Part shown: positions 24,975 through 34,365 of the stretch, piece after piece
How the letters are laid out: each line of letters begins with the position of its first letter
Numbering within the stretch: position 1 is the first letter of the stretch
From: Firmicutes bacterium CAG:534
GTDB lineage: Bacteria; Bacillota; Clostridia; Lachnospirales; Lachnospiraceae
Length of the DNA: 42,476 bases
Assembly (NCBI GenBank): GCA_000436115.1
Contig: FR894562.1
Span: 86,701-129,176 of the forward strand
Direction: 5' to 3'
Position numbers and translations under genes: made by a program
Notes under the pieces: generated by a model
What the model was told of the DNA's origin: nothing
Databases searched by the model: none
The model's input: only the letters and a program-made list of their open reading frames with translations

Positions 24975-26135
24975 ATGGCGGAAAAGAAACGGATGGCCAA
25001 TATGGAATTACTGCGCATGGCAGCCATGGTCATGGTAGTAGCCATGCACTTTTTGGCAAAGTCAGGAAATCTTCCCGTGGTTGGAGAAGCCCTTACGCCT
25101 CAAAGAACCATAGGCGCCCTGATCGAAGCCTTTTGCCTTGTGGCGGTGAACGTTTATGTTCTGATCAGCGGCTTTTTTGGATTAAAGGGAAGCTTTCGGG
25201 TCAGCAAGGCCATAAGCTTTCTCTGTCAGATCTGGTTTTATTCCCTGCTTATTCCGCTTTTCTTAGGGGGATTAAAAGCTTTTGGGATCTCAGATGCAGC
25301 ATTGTTTATAGAAAAGGCAGGAGTGATCTATGGCTTAAGCCAGTATCTGCTTCCGATCGAGACAGAGCATTACTGGTTTGCTACTTCCTATTTCCTGCTT
25401 CTGCTTCTGTCGCCCGTATTAAAGGCGGGGGCAAAAAGACTGTCGAAGAGGCAGTTTCAAATTTTACTGGGAGGTCTTTTGCTCTTTTTCTCGGTGATCA
25501 AGAGCATTTGTCCCGTACCGCTTTCTTTTGACAGGTATGGGTATGATCTGCCCTGGTTTATCTGCCTTTACCTGACAGGACTTTATCTGGGAAAATACGG
25601 ATGGAAGTCCCTTGAAAAAAGCAGAAAAAAGGGATTTCTCTTATATGCGCTGTGCTGTTTTCCGGGATATCTGATCAATCTTGGCATGTGGGCGCTTGCC
25701 GGAAAGATCGATGGCGCGGCATATTATTTTACGGTTCCGTATCACTATAACTTTATTCTCTGTCTTTTGGGTGCAGTAGGCCTTTTCTATGGCTTTTACG
25801 GGATCGGGATCAGGGAAGGAAGAGGGGCGGAATTATGCAGGCAGATGGGAGGCCTTTGTTTTGGAGTCTATCTTCTTCATGAGCACATTGATCTCAGAGA
25901 TCAGTGGTATGGATGGCTGCAGACGCTCCTTGGAACCAGTGGAAAAGAAGGAGCCGGGGTATTTGCCGGTGAATTCCTGGCAAGTATCTGCCTTCTGTTT
26001 GGGGCGGGCATTTTGATAGACTATCTGCGGAAGAAGCTTTTTGCGGCGGTTTCAAACAGCCTAAGCCAAAGCGGCATTTCGCACAGGATCAGAAAATTAG
26101 ATGAAGTGATGGCAGAAAAGGAGGAGGATCATTGA
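24975..26135 (+). CDS. Acyltransferase-3 family membrane protein
   Basis: A 386-aa integral membrane protein of the acyltransferase-3 family (PF01757), which O-acetylates or O-succinylates surface sugars. The family R-x10-H motif is present: Arg14 in MELLRMAAM and His25 in VVAMHFLAKSG. About ten membrane helices follow. TEHYWFATSYFLLLLLSPVL and FGVYLLHEH are typical conserved stretches. I chose the ATG at 24975 because AAAGGAG lies six bases upstream. The frame extends back into the ABC gene without a ribosome binding site. It overlaps the next gene by four bases (TTGA). Confidence 0.85.
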   Translation: MAEKKRMANMELLRMAAMVMVVAMHFLAKSGNLPVVGEALTPQRTIGALIEAFCLVAVNVYVLISGFFGLKGSFRVSKAISFLCQIWFYSLLIPLFLGGLKAFGISDAALFIEKAGVIYGLSQYLLPIETEHYWFATSYFLLLLLSPVLKAGAKRLSKRQFQILLGGLLLFFSVIKSICPVPLSFDRYGYDLPWFICLYLTGLYLGKYGWKSLEKSRKKGFLLYALCCFPGYLINLGMWALAGKIDGAAYYFTVPYHYNFILCLLGAVGLFYGFYGIGIREGRGAELCRQMGGLCFGVYLLHEHIDLRDQWYGWLQTLLGTSGKEGAGVFAGEFLASICLLFGAGILIDYLRKKLFAAVSNSLSQSGISHRIRKLDEVMAEKEEDH

Positions 26136-27916
26136 AAGAGCAGCAGACGATCCGGGAAGCCGGGAGCAAATTGTTAGAGAGATTTTTCTTTCCTCTGATT
26201 TTAATTCTTTTTCCGCTTGTAAAGGCGAGTTATGGGATTGATCTGACGGATACGGGGTACAGCCTTGGAAATTACCGCTTTTTTGGAACGGAGGGGGGAG
26301 TCTGGACGTTACTGACTTTCCTTTCCGGCGGAATTGGCAATTTTCTGATGAAGCTTCCCATGGGAAATACCATGCTTGGCATGAAGATCTATACAGGGCT
26401 TCTGGTAAGCCTGACGGCGCTTACGGGGTATCGCTTTTTCCGAACAAAGATGCCTGCGTGGCTGGCTTTTGCCGGAGAAGTGGCAGCTATTGGACTGTGC
26501 TGGTGCCCTACGGTTATTCTTTACAATTATCTAACCTATTTTTTGTTTTTGATGGGATGCGTGTTTTTGTTTCGGGGACTGGCAGGCTGCCGGAACGGCT
26601 GCCTGGTGCTGGCAGGGATCTGCCTGGGACTGAATGCGTTTAGCAGATTTCCCGGAAATGTCCTTGAGGCGGCTTTGATCCTGGCGCTGTGGTATTATGG
26701 AGCGCTTAAGGGAAAGAAAACCCAAAAGATCCTTATAGAAACAGGGCTGTGCGCTGCAGGGTATGCGGCAGCTTTTGCAGTAGCAGCAGTGACCGCAAGC
26801 GTCTGGCATGGAGGAAATGTTTTTTCGGAAATGATACAGGGCGTTTTGGGAATGGCAGGCAGCGCTTCAGACTATACCTTTGGAGAAATGCTGTATGCGA
26901 TCCTGGATGCATACGGGCACGGATTACGATGGATGCTGTATATGCTTCTGTGCATCCTTCCCGGGATCCCCTTTCTGGTATTGTTTCCGGGCAAATTGGA
27001 AAAGGCCAGAAAAATTGTTTACTGTCTGTGCATTCCGTTACTGTTTCTGGCACTTGAAAAATGGGGAATGTTTCATTTCAGATACTATCAGAAGGAAGCG
27101 GCTCTGCAGTGGGGAGCTGTATTCCTCCTTTTGGGAATAGGTGCGCTGTTATGGCTTTTATTTACCAGGCAGATGGATGATGAATGGAGACTGATCGGAG
27201 CGATTGCCCTGATCGTGATCCTGATCACACCTCTTGGAAGCAACAACCATATCTGGCCGGCGCTGAACAACCTGTTTTTTGCTGCGCCTGTTGTGTTCTG
27301 GATCCTTTACCGTTTTATCAGATGGGGGAGAAAATGCCTGGACGCTACGGGGAAGGTTCCCCTTTTTCCTGCCAAGGCAATGTTTGCAGGGATGCTTCTT
27401 ATGTTTTTTGTGCAGGCAGCGGGGGTAGGATTTGGCTATGTATTTCTGGATGGGGAGACCGGAGAAGACCGAAGCTATAAGGTAGAAGGGAATTCTGTAC
27501 TTGCGGGCATGCACACTACGGCGCAAAATGGAGAAAATTTAGAGGAAATCAGTGCCTTCATGACGGAAAACAAAGACCGTTATGAGGAAAAGAAGCTGCT
27601 CCTGTATGGGAATATCCCCGGCCTTTGCTACTATCTTGACAAACCCTCTGCGGTTTATACCTCCTGGGCAGATCTGGACACCAATCCTCTGGGGCGGCTG
27701 GAGGAGGAACTGAAGACCCTTACGGGGAGACCCCTTGTGATCATTACGCCTCAGCTTGCCGCATACTTTTCAGGCGACAGAAAGGCGATGGAATATTGGG
27801 GCACAGATATAGAAGGCTGCAAAGGCGATCAAAAGCTTTCTGCTATTTTGCAGTTTATGAGAGAACAGGATTACAGACAGGTATTTGCCAATGAGGCATT
27901 TGCCATATACGAATAG
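26132..27916 (+). CDS. Large multi-pass membrane protein, GT-C-like (1 of 3)
   Basis: I do not recognise a named family for this 594-aa protein. It has about eleven hydrophobic segments over residues 15-430, then a soluble, probably extracytoplasmic domain (about 440-594). After the first helix, YGIDLTDTGYSLGN places Asp37 and Asp40 in the first outer loop. GT-C polyprenyl-phosphate-sugar transferases carry their catalytic acid there. The frame starts at a TTG (26132) that overlaps the acyltransferase stop, with GGAGGAGG five bases upstream. A role in adding a sugar from a lipid-phosphate donor at the outer face is inferred. Confidence 0.75.
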   Translation: MKEQQTIREAGSKLLERFFFPLILILFPLVKASYGIDLTDTGYSLGNYRFFGTEGGVWTLLTFLSGGIGNFLMKLPMGNTMLGMKIYTGLLVSLTALTGYRFFRTKMPAWLAFAGEVAAIGLCWCPTVILYNYLTYFLFLMGCVFLFRGLAGCRNGCLVLAGICLGLNAFSRFPGNVLEAALILALWYYGALKGKKTQKILIETGLCAAGYAAAFAVAAVTASVWHGGNVFSEMIQGVLGMAGSASDYTFGEMLYAILDAYGHGLRWMLYMLLCILPGIPFLVLFPGKLEKARKIVYCLCIPLLFLALEKWGMFHFRYYQKEAALQWGAVFLLLGIGALLWLLFTRQMDDEWRLIGAIALIVILITPLGSNNHIWPALNNLFFAAPVVFWILYRFIRWGRKCLDATGKVPLFPAKAMFAGMLLMFFVQAAGVGFGYVFLDGETGEDRSYKVEGNSVLAGMHTTAQNGENLEEISAFMTENKDRYEEKKLLLYGNIPGLCYYLDKPSAVYTSWADLDTNPLGRLEEELKTLTGRPLVIITPQLAAYFSGDRKAMEYWGTDIEGCKGDQKLSAILQFMREQDYRQVFANEAFAIYE

Positions 27917-27930
27917 AAAGGGTGAAGATG

Positions 27931-29067
27931 ATGATTCGATTTAATGTACCGCCCAGTGTAGATGGGGAAATGGATAATATCAAAAAGGCCATTGAAAGCA
28001 TGCATATCTGCGGAGATGGAGCGTTTACCAAAAAGTGCAGCGAGTATCTGGAAAAGCTTACCGGCACAAGCAAGTGCCTTCTGACCACCTCCTGTACCCA
28101 TGCGCTGGAAATGGCGGCCCTTTTATGCGATATCAAGGAGGGCGATGAAGTGATCATGCCCTCTTATACCTTTGTTTCCACGGCAGACGCTTTTGTACTG
28201 CGGGGGGCCACGCCGGTGTTTGTAGATATCAGGCCGGATACCATGAATATTGACGAGACGCTGATCGAGGCGGCCATTACGGAGAAAACAAAGGCCATAG
28301 CAGTGGTTCATTATGCGGGAGTTGCCTGTGAGATGGATGTGATCATGGATATTGCAAGGCGGCATCATCTGAAGGTGGTAGAGGATGCGGCACAGGCTAT
28401 CATGTGTACCTACAAGGGGAAAGCCCTGGGAACCATAGGAGATTTTGGATGCTTCAGCTTTCATGAAACGAAAAACTTCAGCATGGGAGAAGGGGGCGCT
28501 ATTCTGATCCGGGATCCTGAATATATAGAAAAGGCAGAGATCCTGAGGGAAAAGGGTACGGACAGGAGCAAATATTACAGAGGGCAGGTGGACAAGTACA
28601 GATGGCAGAATTTTGGTTCCTCCTATCTTCCAAGCGATATCAATGCGGCTTATCTTTATTCCCAGTTTGAGGTGGCAGAAACCATTAATCAGGCCAGACT
28701 GGACCGCTTTCACCAGTATTATGAGCTTTTAACTCCCTTAATGGAGGCAGGAAAGATCGAACTTCCGATGGTACCCGAGGGATGTGAGCAAAGCGGCCAT
28801 ATGTTTTATATTAAGACAAAGGATATGGAAGAGAGAACGGCACTGATCGATTTTCTGAAGGAAAATGATATTATGGCGGTGTTCCATTATATTCCGCTCC
28901 ATACAGCGCCGGCAGGTATGAAATTTGGAAGATTTCACGGCATGGACCGCTATACCACAAAGGAAAGCGAGCGGCTTTTGAGACTTCCCATGTTTTATCA
29001 GCTGACGCCGGAGCAGGTGGAGTATATTGCCGGAAAAGTAAAGGAATTTTATGAAACAAGAAGGTAA
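27931..29067 (+). CDS. wecE: dTDP-4-amino-4,6-dideoxygalactose transaminase (WecE/RffA)
   Basis: A PLP aminotransferase that converts dTDP-4-keto-6-deoxy-D-glucose to dTDP-4-amino-4,6-dideoxy-D-galactose (Fuc4N). The 378-aa protein tracks enterobacterial WecE closely: CGDGAFTKKCSEYLEKLTG, LLTTSCTHALEMAALL, IKEGDEVIMPSYTFVSTADA, DIRPDTMNIDETLIEAAIT, VHYAGVACEMD and YTTKESERLLRLPMFY. The PLP lysine is Lys181 in CFSFHETKNFSMGEGGA. I took the ATG at 27931: it aligns with the WecE N-terminus and has GGGTGA before it. In-frame starts at 27922 and 27928 are also possible. RmlA/RmlB, needed for its substrate, are not in this window. It overlaps the next gene by 17 bases. Confidence 0.9.
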   Translation: MIRFNVPPSVDGEMDNIKKAIESMHICGDGAFTKKCSEYLEKLTGTSKCLLTTSCTHALEMAALLCDIKEGDEVIMPSYTFVSTADAFVLRGATPVFVDIRPDTMNIDETLIEAAITEKTKAIAVVHYAGVACEMDVIMDIARRHHLKVVEDAAQAIMCTYKGKALGTIGDFGCFSFHETKNFSMGEGGAILIRDPEYIEKAEILREKGTDRSKYYRGQVDKYRWQNFGSSYLPSDINAAYLYSQFEVAETINQARLDRFHQYYELLTPLMEAGKIELPMVPEGCEQSGHMFYIKTKDMEERTALIDFLKENDIMAVFHYIPLHTAPAGMKFGRFHGMDRYTTKESERLLRLPMFYQLTPEQVEYIAGKVKEFYETRR

Positions 29068-30856
29068 GAAGGAGCAGCTAATCAACTGGATACTGGCAGG
29101 CGGCTTTGTGGCCGTCGTGATGCTTATTATTGGCAGTCTTTTTGATTATTACTATGATCTGAATGACGACGGTTTGATGAAGGATATTCTGGCAGGAGTA
29201 TATACAGGCACGCCGGAAGGCCATAACATTCAGATGCTGTGGCCGGTAAGCGCATTGATCAGTGTTTTTTACAGGGTGGCGAGACCTTTGCCCTGGTATG
29301 GCCTGTTTTTGTGCGGCTGTCATTTTGGCTGTTTTTTTCTGATCTTAAAGCGGAGTCTTAAACTGGCATCGTGCGGATGGGAAAAACTGCTTGCAGCAGT
29401 GGCGGAAACCCTGGTTTTTACAGCCTTTTTCTTAGAACATCTGGTATATGCCCAGTATACCGTAAGCTGTACCCTGCTTGCAGGAACGGCGGCTTTCCTG
29501 TTCTATACAACGGACATAGAGCTTGACAACCGTAATTTTATAAAAAGCAATCTTCCGGCAGTCTGCCTGGTGATATTGGCTTATCTGATCCGGTCAGAAA
29601 TGCTGCTGCTGGTGCTGCCCATGATCTGCATGGCAGGAGCGGCCAAGTGGGGAAATGAAAAAAAGATTTTTACACCTCGGCATGCAAAAAAATATCTTTC
29701 CGTGATCGGAATGATCCTGGCGGGGCTTTTACTTTCCCAGGGTGTGCATATGCTTGCCTACAGCTCGCCGGAGTGGAAAAGCTTTACAGAGCTGTTCAAT
29801 AACAGAACGGAGCTTTATGATTTCCAGGTCATTCCACCCTATGAAGGGAATGAGGCGTTTTATGAAAGCGTAGGGCTTGCGGAAAGTGAAAAGATCCTAT
29901 TTGATAATTATAATTTTGGCATAGATGAAGAAATTGACCATGAGCTTATGGGACAGGTGGCAGAATATGCAGGCAAGCTTCGGAAGGAGAACACTCCGGT
30001 AATGCAAAATCTCAAGGAGAAGGCAGGGGCTTATCTGTATCGCTTTTTGGGAGGAAAGACAAAAAGCGGAAGTGATTATCCCTGGAATTATCTTGTGATT
30101 CTGGGCTATGTGCTTGCCTTCCTGACGGGAATTCCTTTAAGAAATCAGGCAGAGCAGCAAAAAGGGCCATGGCAGCAGAGAATGAAAAATGCTGCGTCTA
30201 TTTTGTGGAAGCTTGCGTTTTTGTTTGCGGTCAGAACGGTTCTTTGGATGTATATTCTGTGGGGAGAGCGAAGCCCAAGCAGGATTACGGATTCTTTGTA
30301 TCTTATGGAGTTTTTGATCTTATCCGCCATGATCCTGGTACACCTTGGTGAGATCCATTCCGAAAGAAGCAGACGGTGGCTGGAGGCTGTAACAGGAGGG
30401 CTGTGTATTTTACTTGCAGTGATGGTTTTACCGGCCAAAGGATCTGCGGTTATGGATCAGCAGGCGGTAAGGGAGGAGGTAAATGCTCCTTACGGGGAGC
30501 TTTACGCATACTTTAAGGAGCATCCGGATCAGTTTTATTTTATGGACGTTTATTCCTCCGTGGCCTACTCGGAAAAGATGTTTAAGAATGTAGATAACAC
30601 CCTGGCAAACTATGACATTCTGGGAGGCTGGGCCTGCAAAAGCCCCCTTCAGGAAAAGAAGCTTGCAGCTTTTGGGATCACAGACATAGAACAGGCTCTT
30701 AGAGAAGAGGAGCATATTTATTTTGTAAAGAATACTGCGGAGGATATGCAGTGGCTGTCTCAGTATTATGAAGGACATGGGACGCCCATAAAGGCTGCTT
30801 TGCTTGCAACCATTTCGGACACCTTTGAAATTTATCAGATCAGTCCTGCGTCCTGA
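29051..30856 (+). CDS. Large multi-pass membrane protein, GT-C-like (2 of 3)
   Basis: This 601-aa protein has no name I can give. A membrane anchor lies at 12-30, then YYYDLNDDGLMKDILAGVYT, with Asp36, Asp39 and Asp40 in the first outer loop, as in GT-C glycosyltransferases. About ten further helices run to ~450, with a long outer loop near 235-335. A C-terminal soluble domain (about 455-601) contains PDQFYFMDVYSSVAYSEKM. The start lies inside the wecE 3' end, with AAGGA five bases before the ATG. Similar Asp layout and soluble C-terminus to the product of 26132-27916 suggest the two are distantly related. Confidence 0.72.
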   Translation: MKQEGKKEQLINWILAGGFVAVVMLIIGSLFDYYYDLNDDGLMKDILAGVYTGTPEGHNIQMLWPVSALISVFYRVARPLPWYGLFLCGCHFGCFFLILKRSLKLASCGWEKLLAAVAETLVFTAFFLEHLVYAQYTVSCTLLAGTAAFLFYTTDIELDNRNFIKSNLPAVCLVILAYLIRSEMLLLVLPMICMAGAAKWGNEKKIFTPRHAKKYLSVIGMILAGLLLSQGVHMLAYSSPEWKSFTELFNNRTELYDFQVIPPYEGNEAFYESVGLAESEKILFDNYNFGIDEEIDHELMGQVAEYAGKLRKENTPVMQNLKEKAGAYLYRFLGGKTKSGSDYPWNYLVILGYVLAFLTGIPLRNQAEQQKGPWQQRMKNAASILWKLAFLFAVRTVLWMYILWGERSPSRITDSLYLMEFLILSAMILVHLGEIHSERSRRWLEAVTGGLCILLAVMVLPAKGSAVMDQQAVREEVNAPYGELYAYFKEHPDQFYFMDVYSSVAYSEKMFKNVDNTLANYDILGGWACKSPLQEKKLAAFGITDIEQALREEEHIYFVKNTAEDMQWLSQYYEGHGTPIKAALLATISDTFEIYQISPAS

Positions 30857-30884
30857 AGCTTGCAGAGTTTGGAAAGGCATGGTG

Positions 30885-31433
30885 ATGAGTATGGAAGAAA
30901 ACGGGATGCTTTTTGGAAAAGAGATATACCTGCGGCCCATGACAGAGGAAGATACAGACCTGATCGTTTTGTGGAGAAACAGGGAATTTGTGCGCCGGAA
31001 CTTTATCTATCAGAAGCCCTTTACAAGGGAAGGGCATTTGAAGTGGATCCATACCATGGTCGATACCGGGAAAGTAGTGCAGTTCATGATCTGTGAAAAA
31101 GCATCAAAAAGGCCTGTGGGAAGCGTTTATCTGCGCGATATCGACAGGGAACATAGAAAAGCGGAGTACGGAGTTTTTATCGGGGAAGAGGATGCACTGG
31201 GAAAAGGATATGGCACAGAAGCGGCAGGGCTGATCACAGCCTACGGCTTTGAAAACCTGCATCTTCACAAGATCATGCTCAGGGTGCTTGCAGAGAATGC
31301 GCGAGCAAGGAAAAGCTATGAGAAAGCAGGCTTTGTGCAGGAAGCCTATCTGAAGGATGAGGTTTTTCTGCAGGGAGCATACCGGGATATCATCTATATG
31401 GCTATGATCAATGAGAAGGAAAACGGAGAATAA
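30885..31433 (+). CDS. GNAT N-acetyltransferase, candidate PseH or WecD function
   Basis: A 182-aa RimJ/RimL-like acetyltransferase. It opens LFGKEIYLRPMTEEDTDLIV, has GSVYLRDIDREHRKAEYGVF, the acetyl-CoA loop ALGKGYGTEAA, and NLHKIMLRV-like strand LHLHKIMLRVLAENARARKS. The arrangement LRDIDREHRKAEYGVFIGE resembles PseH, which acetylates the 4-amino group made by PseC, step 3 of the Pse pathway. No other PseH is present here. Because wecE lies two genes upstream, N-acetylation of dTDP-Fuc4N (WecD role) is an alternative. I used the ATG at 30885 with GGAAAGG seven bases upstream. ATGs at 30879 and 30891 are also possible. Confidence 0.8.
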   Translation: MSMEENGMLFGKEIYLRPMTEEDTDLIVLWRNREFVRRNFIYQKPFTREGHLKWIHTMVDTGKVVQFMICEKASKRPVGSVYLRDIDREHRKAEYGVFIGEEDALGKGYGTEAAGLITAYGFENLHLHKIMLRVLAENARARKSYEKAGFVQEAYLKDEVFLQGAYRDIIYMAMINEKENGE

Positions 31434-31436
31434 GCA

Positions 31437-32417
31437 ATGGAAAAGGAAGAAAAGAGAAACAGGAAAATGGTCAGCTTTGTCATTCCCTGTTACCGGTCGG
31501 AAAAAACACTGCCGGGAGTGACAAATGAAATAGAAGAAACCATGAAACAGCTTCCTGCGTATGACTATGAGGTGATCCTGGTAAATGACTGTTCTCCTGA
31601 CGGAACGCTGGAGACCATTAAGACGCTCTGCAGGGAAAAGAAAAAATTTACAGGAATTGACCTTGCAAAAAACTTTGGACAGCACAGCGCACTGATGGCA
31701 GGGCTCCGCTGTACTAAGGGAGATCTGGTGGTATGCCTGGATGATGACGGACAGACTCCTGCAAACGAAGTGGGAAAGCTTCTTTCGGGGATTGAACAGG
31801 GCGCAGATGTGGTATATGCCAGGTATGGGAAAAAGCATCATTCGGGATTTCGCAATTTTGGAAGCCATGTGAATGAACTGATGACCAGGGTGATGCTGGG
31901 AAAACCCAAGGAGCTTTTTGTTTCCAGCTATTTTGCCGCCAGAAGATTTGTGGTGGAGGAAATGGTGAAATATGAAAATTCCTATCCTTATGTGATTGGA
32001 CTGGTGCTGCGCACCACGAAAAATATTGTAAATGTGGAAGTGAACCACAGAGACCGGGCGGCAGGGGAATCGGGCTATACGTTTTCCAAGCTGCTGGGGC
32101 TTTGGTTTAATGGATTTACGGCGTTCAGCGTGAAGCCCCTGCGGATTGCAACGGCCACGGGAGCAGGCTGCGCTGTTATAGGCTTTTTGTATGGCCTTTA
32201 TACCATTATCAAAAAGATCTTTTTCAATCCTCCCGGATTGGTGACTGGCTTCAGCGCCCTGATGTCAGTGCTCGTTTTTGTGGGAGGCATGCTGATGCTG
32301 ATGATGGGGCTTGTAGGAGAGTACATCGGAAGAATGTATATTTCCATGAACAGATCGCCCCAGTATGTGATCCGGGAAGTGATCCGGCATGAAGAAGAAC
32401 AAGAGACGGAAAATTAA
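31437..32417 (+). CDS. Polyprenyl-phosphate glycosyltransferase, ArnC/GtrB-like
   Basis: A 326-aa GT2 protein that makes an undecaprenyl-phosphate sugar at the inner face. It begins MVSFVIPCYRSEKTLPGVTN, has VNDCSPDGT, IDLAKNFGQHSALMAGL and the metal motif CLDDDGQTP. Two C-terminal helices lie near 231-255 and 268-292, as in GtrB, DPM1 and ArnC. The Und-P-sugar product would feed GT-C transferases on the outer face, which fits three GT-C-like neighbours. It begins three bases after the GNAT gene. Which sugar is loaded cannot be read from sequence. Fuc4N(Ac) and glucose are both plausible. Confidence 0.87.
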   Translation: MEKEEKRNRKMVSFVIPCYRSEKTLPGVTNEIEETMKQLPAYDYEVILVNDCSPDGTLETIKTLCREKKKFTGIDLAKNFGQHSALMAGLRCTKGDLVVCLDDDGQTPANEVGKLLSGIEQGADVVYARYGKKHHSGFRNFGSHVNELMTRVMLGKPKELFVSSYFAARRFVVEEMVKYENSYPYVIGLVLRTTKNIVNVEVNHRDRAAGESGYTFSKLLGLWFNGFTAFSVKPLRIATATGAGCAVIGFLYGLYTIIKKIFFNPPGLVTGFSALMSVLVFVGGMLMLMMGLVGEYIGRMYISMNRSPQYVIREVIRHEEEQETEN

Positions 32418-32449
32418 TGCAGTAATGGCAGGGTAAAGGCAGGAGCGAA

Positions 32450-34291
32450 ATGAAGTCAGAAAAGGAGAAGATAACTTTATACAGCAAGGAAGGGATCCTG
32501 CAGGCAGGGCTTGTTTTTGCTGCCTTTCTGGCAACCTGGGCATTCGGATATATGGTTTCCCCTGTGGGGGGAGGCCTTTCTTATACCAACAGCATTTTAT
32601 CGGTTTTCCTTTTTCTTTTTTTCTGTTTCCTTTTTGGAAAGATCAGGAAGCAGGGGTTTGGCCGGGGGAAAAGGAAATGGATATGGCCGGGGATCTGCGG
32701 AAGTCTTTTTGCAGTCAGCATGTGTTTTGGGATTCAACTGGATCAAAAGGGGAATGTGCCCTTTACAAACCTGAAAATGTGGGGAGCTGTTTTGATCCTG
32801 GCGGTATGCTGCAGTCTTCTGCTGCGATACGTCTGGGATCTGGGGGACGGACTGATACAGAAAAGGCACTCCGGAAAAGGAGCGCTTCTGAAAGCAGAAG
32901 CTTCAGGGGAAAAAAGAGGCCGCTCGATCCTGTTTTACGGAGGAGTGATCTTCCTGCTTTATATGCCGGTATATCTGGCGGTATATCCGGGGTTTTTTGT
33001 ATATGATGCCCAGGAGGAGCTGATGGAGGTGGTCACCAGAAGCTTTACCACCCATCATCCGCTGGTTCATGTCCTGCTTTTAGGCGGTGTGATCCAGCTT
33101 GTGCATAAGCTTACGGGATCCTATAACCTGGGGATTGCCTGTTATACTTTCCTTCAAATGGCAGTGATGGCGGGGATCTTTGGATATGGAGTAAGCGTCC
33201 TGAAAAGCCGGGGAGTGAAAAGGTGGGGAAGAATTCTGCTCACCTGTTATTTTGGATTGTGTCCTGTTCTGGTCATGTTTTCCCTTTGCTCTGCAAAGGA
33301 TGGACTGTTTACGGGAATGCTGCTTTTGATGGTTCTGCTTTTGGAAAAGCTTGTAAGGGAACCGGAGAGCTTCTTTGGGCAGAAGGGAAATGTTCTTTTG
33401 CTGTTTCTTTCATGCACCGGCATGATGCTGCTGCGGCACAACGGATTTTATGCGTTTCTGGTGTCGATTCCGGCGCTGCTTTGGGGCATACAAAGAAACA
33501 GGAGGAAGGCGGCAGTCTTTTTTCTGGGAACCGTGATCGCTTATATGCTGATCAGCAGCGGCCTTTCAGCTCTGCTGTATGCAGACACATCGGAAAACCA
33601 GGAAATGCTTACGGTTCCCATCAGCCAGCTTGCCCGGGTTTATGCAGATCAGAAGGAAAGCCTGCCAAAGGAGGAATGTGAAATTCTTTACCGCTATCTT
33701 CCGGAGCAGGCCCTGGATCGTTATACGCCAAAGGTAACGGACGGAGTGAAGATTGCATTTTGCAATGAGGCTTATAGGGAGGATGCAGGAAGCTTCTGGA
33801 GGCTTTGGGCAAGATGGGGTATCCAAAATCCCTTTACCTATCTGAACGCATGGTTTATGACCTCTTACGGCTTTTGGTACCCGGACACCGTGATCGATGT
33901 TTATCGGGGAAATTCGGTTTTTACTTTTACCTATGGGGACAGTTCCTATTTTGGCTTTGAAGTGGAACAGCCCGGCAAAAGGGAGAGCAGGATCCCGGCC
34001 CTTAATGAGCTTTACAGAAGAATATCCCTGGAGGTCTCCTTTCAGAAGATCCCGGTATTGTCCCAGCTTTTTTCTCCGGGAACGGCCTGCTGGTGTTTTC
34101 TGTTTCTGCTTGGCTTTCTTTTATATCTGGGAAGATGGCGCGGGGCACTGCCTTACCTGCCGGTATTTTTCTGCTTTTTGACGGTTCTTCTGGGGCCCAC
34201 ATACCTGGTGCGTTATGTGGTTTACTTTTGGGCGGTACTGCCCTTTCTTGGAGCGGAAGTGATCAGGAGCGGGGAAGGATCACAAATTTGA
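32450..34291 (+). CDS. DUF6020-type membrane protein, GT-C-like (3 of 3)
   Basis: A 613-aa membrane protein resembling the DUF6020 family common in Clostridia surface-polysaccharide loci. After three or four N-terminal helices comes LAVYPGFFVYDAQEELMEVV with Asp186, then TTHHPLVHVLLLGG (His202/His203). This acid-plus-HHP layout is seen in outer-face GT-C enzymes. Further helices include CSAKDGLFTGMLLLM. A soluble loop at about 395-530 precedes the last helices. GGAGCG lies upstream of the ATG, and the stop codon sits inside the promoter of the next gene. A transferase role is inferred. Confidence 0.75.
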   Translation: MKSEKEKITLYSKEGILQAGLVFAAFLATWAFGYMVSPVGGGLSYTNSILSVFLFLFFCFLFGKIRKQGFGRGKRKWIWPGICGSLFAVSMCFGIQLDQKGNVPFTNLKMWGAVLILAVCCSLLLRYVWDLGDGLIQKRHSGKGALLKAEASGEKRGRSILFYGGVIFLLYMPVYLAVYPGFFVYDAQEELMEVVTRSFTTHHPLVHVLLLGGVIQLVHKLTGSYNLGIACYTFLQMAVMAGIFGYGVSVLKSRGVKRWGRILLTCYFGLCPVLVMFSLCSAKDGLFTGMLLLMVLLLEKLVREPESFFGQKGNVLLLFLSCTGMMLLRHNGFYAFLVSIPALLWGIQRNRRKAAVFFLGTVIAYMLISSGLSALLYADTSENQEMLTVPISQLARVYADQKESLPKEECEILYRYLPEQALDRYTPKVTDGVKIAFCNEAYREDAGSFWRLWARWGIQNPFTYLNAWFMTSYGFWYPDTVIDVYRGNSVFTFTYGDSSYFGFEVEQPGKRESRIPALNELYRRISLEVSFQKIPVLSQLFSPGTACWCFLFLLGFLLYLGRWRGALPYLPVFFCFLTVLLGPTYLVRYVVYFWAVLPFLGAEVIRSGEGSQI

Positions 34292-34316
34292 TAAAAATGG
34301 GTATCTGTGATATACT
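34288..34316 (+). promoter_or_regulatory. Internal promoter driving the Wzy/pgl-type block
   Basis: TTGATA (34288-34293) and TATACT (34311-34316) are exactly 17 bases apart, with TG at 34308-34309 making an extended -10. This is the best sigma-A-like promoter in the window. Initiation near 34323 would give a ~43-nt leader before the ATG at 34366. Confidence 0.72.
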
Positions 34317-34323
34317 TACCCAT
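34297..34323. promoter_or_regulatory. Inverted repeat overlapping the internal promoter
   Basis: ATGGGTA (34297-34303) and TACCCAT (34317-34323) form a perfect 7-bp dyad with a 13-bp centre. It straddles the spacer and -10 of the promoter at 34288-34316 and reaches the likely start site. It could be a repressor operator. It has no T-run after it, so it is not a terminator. Confidence 0.4.
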
Positions 34324-34365
34324 GGTTTCGGGACAGATTTATGAACGGGAAGGGACTAAACGCAG

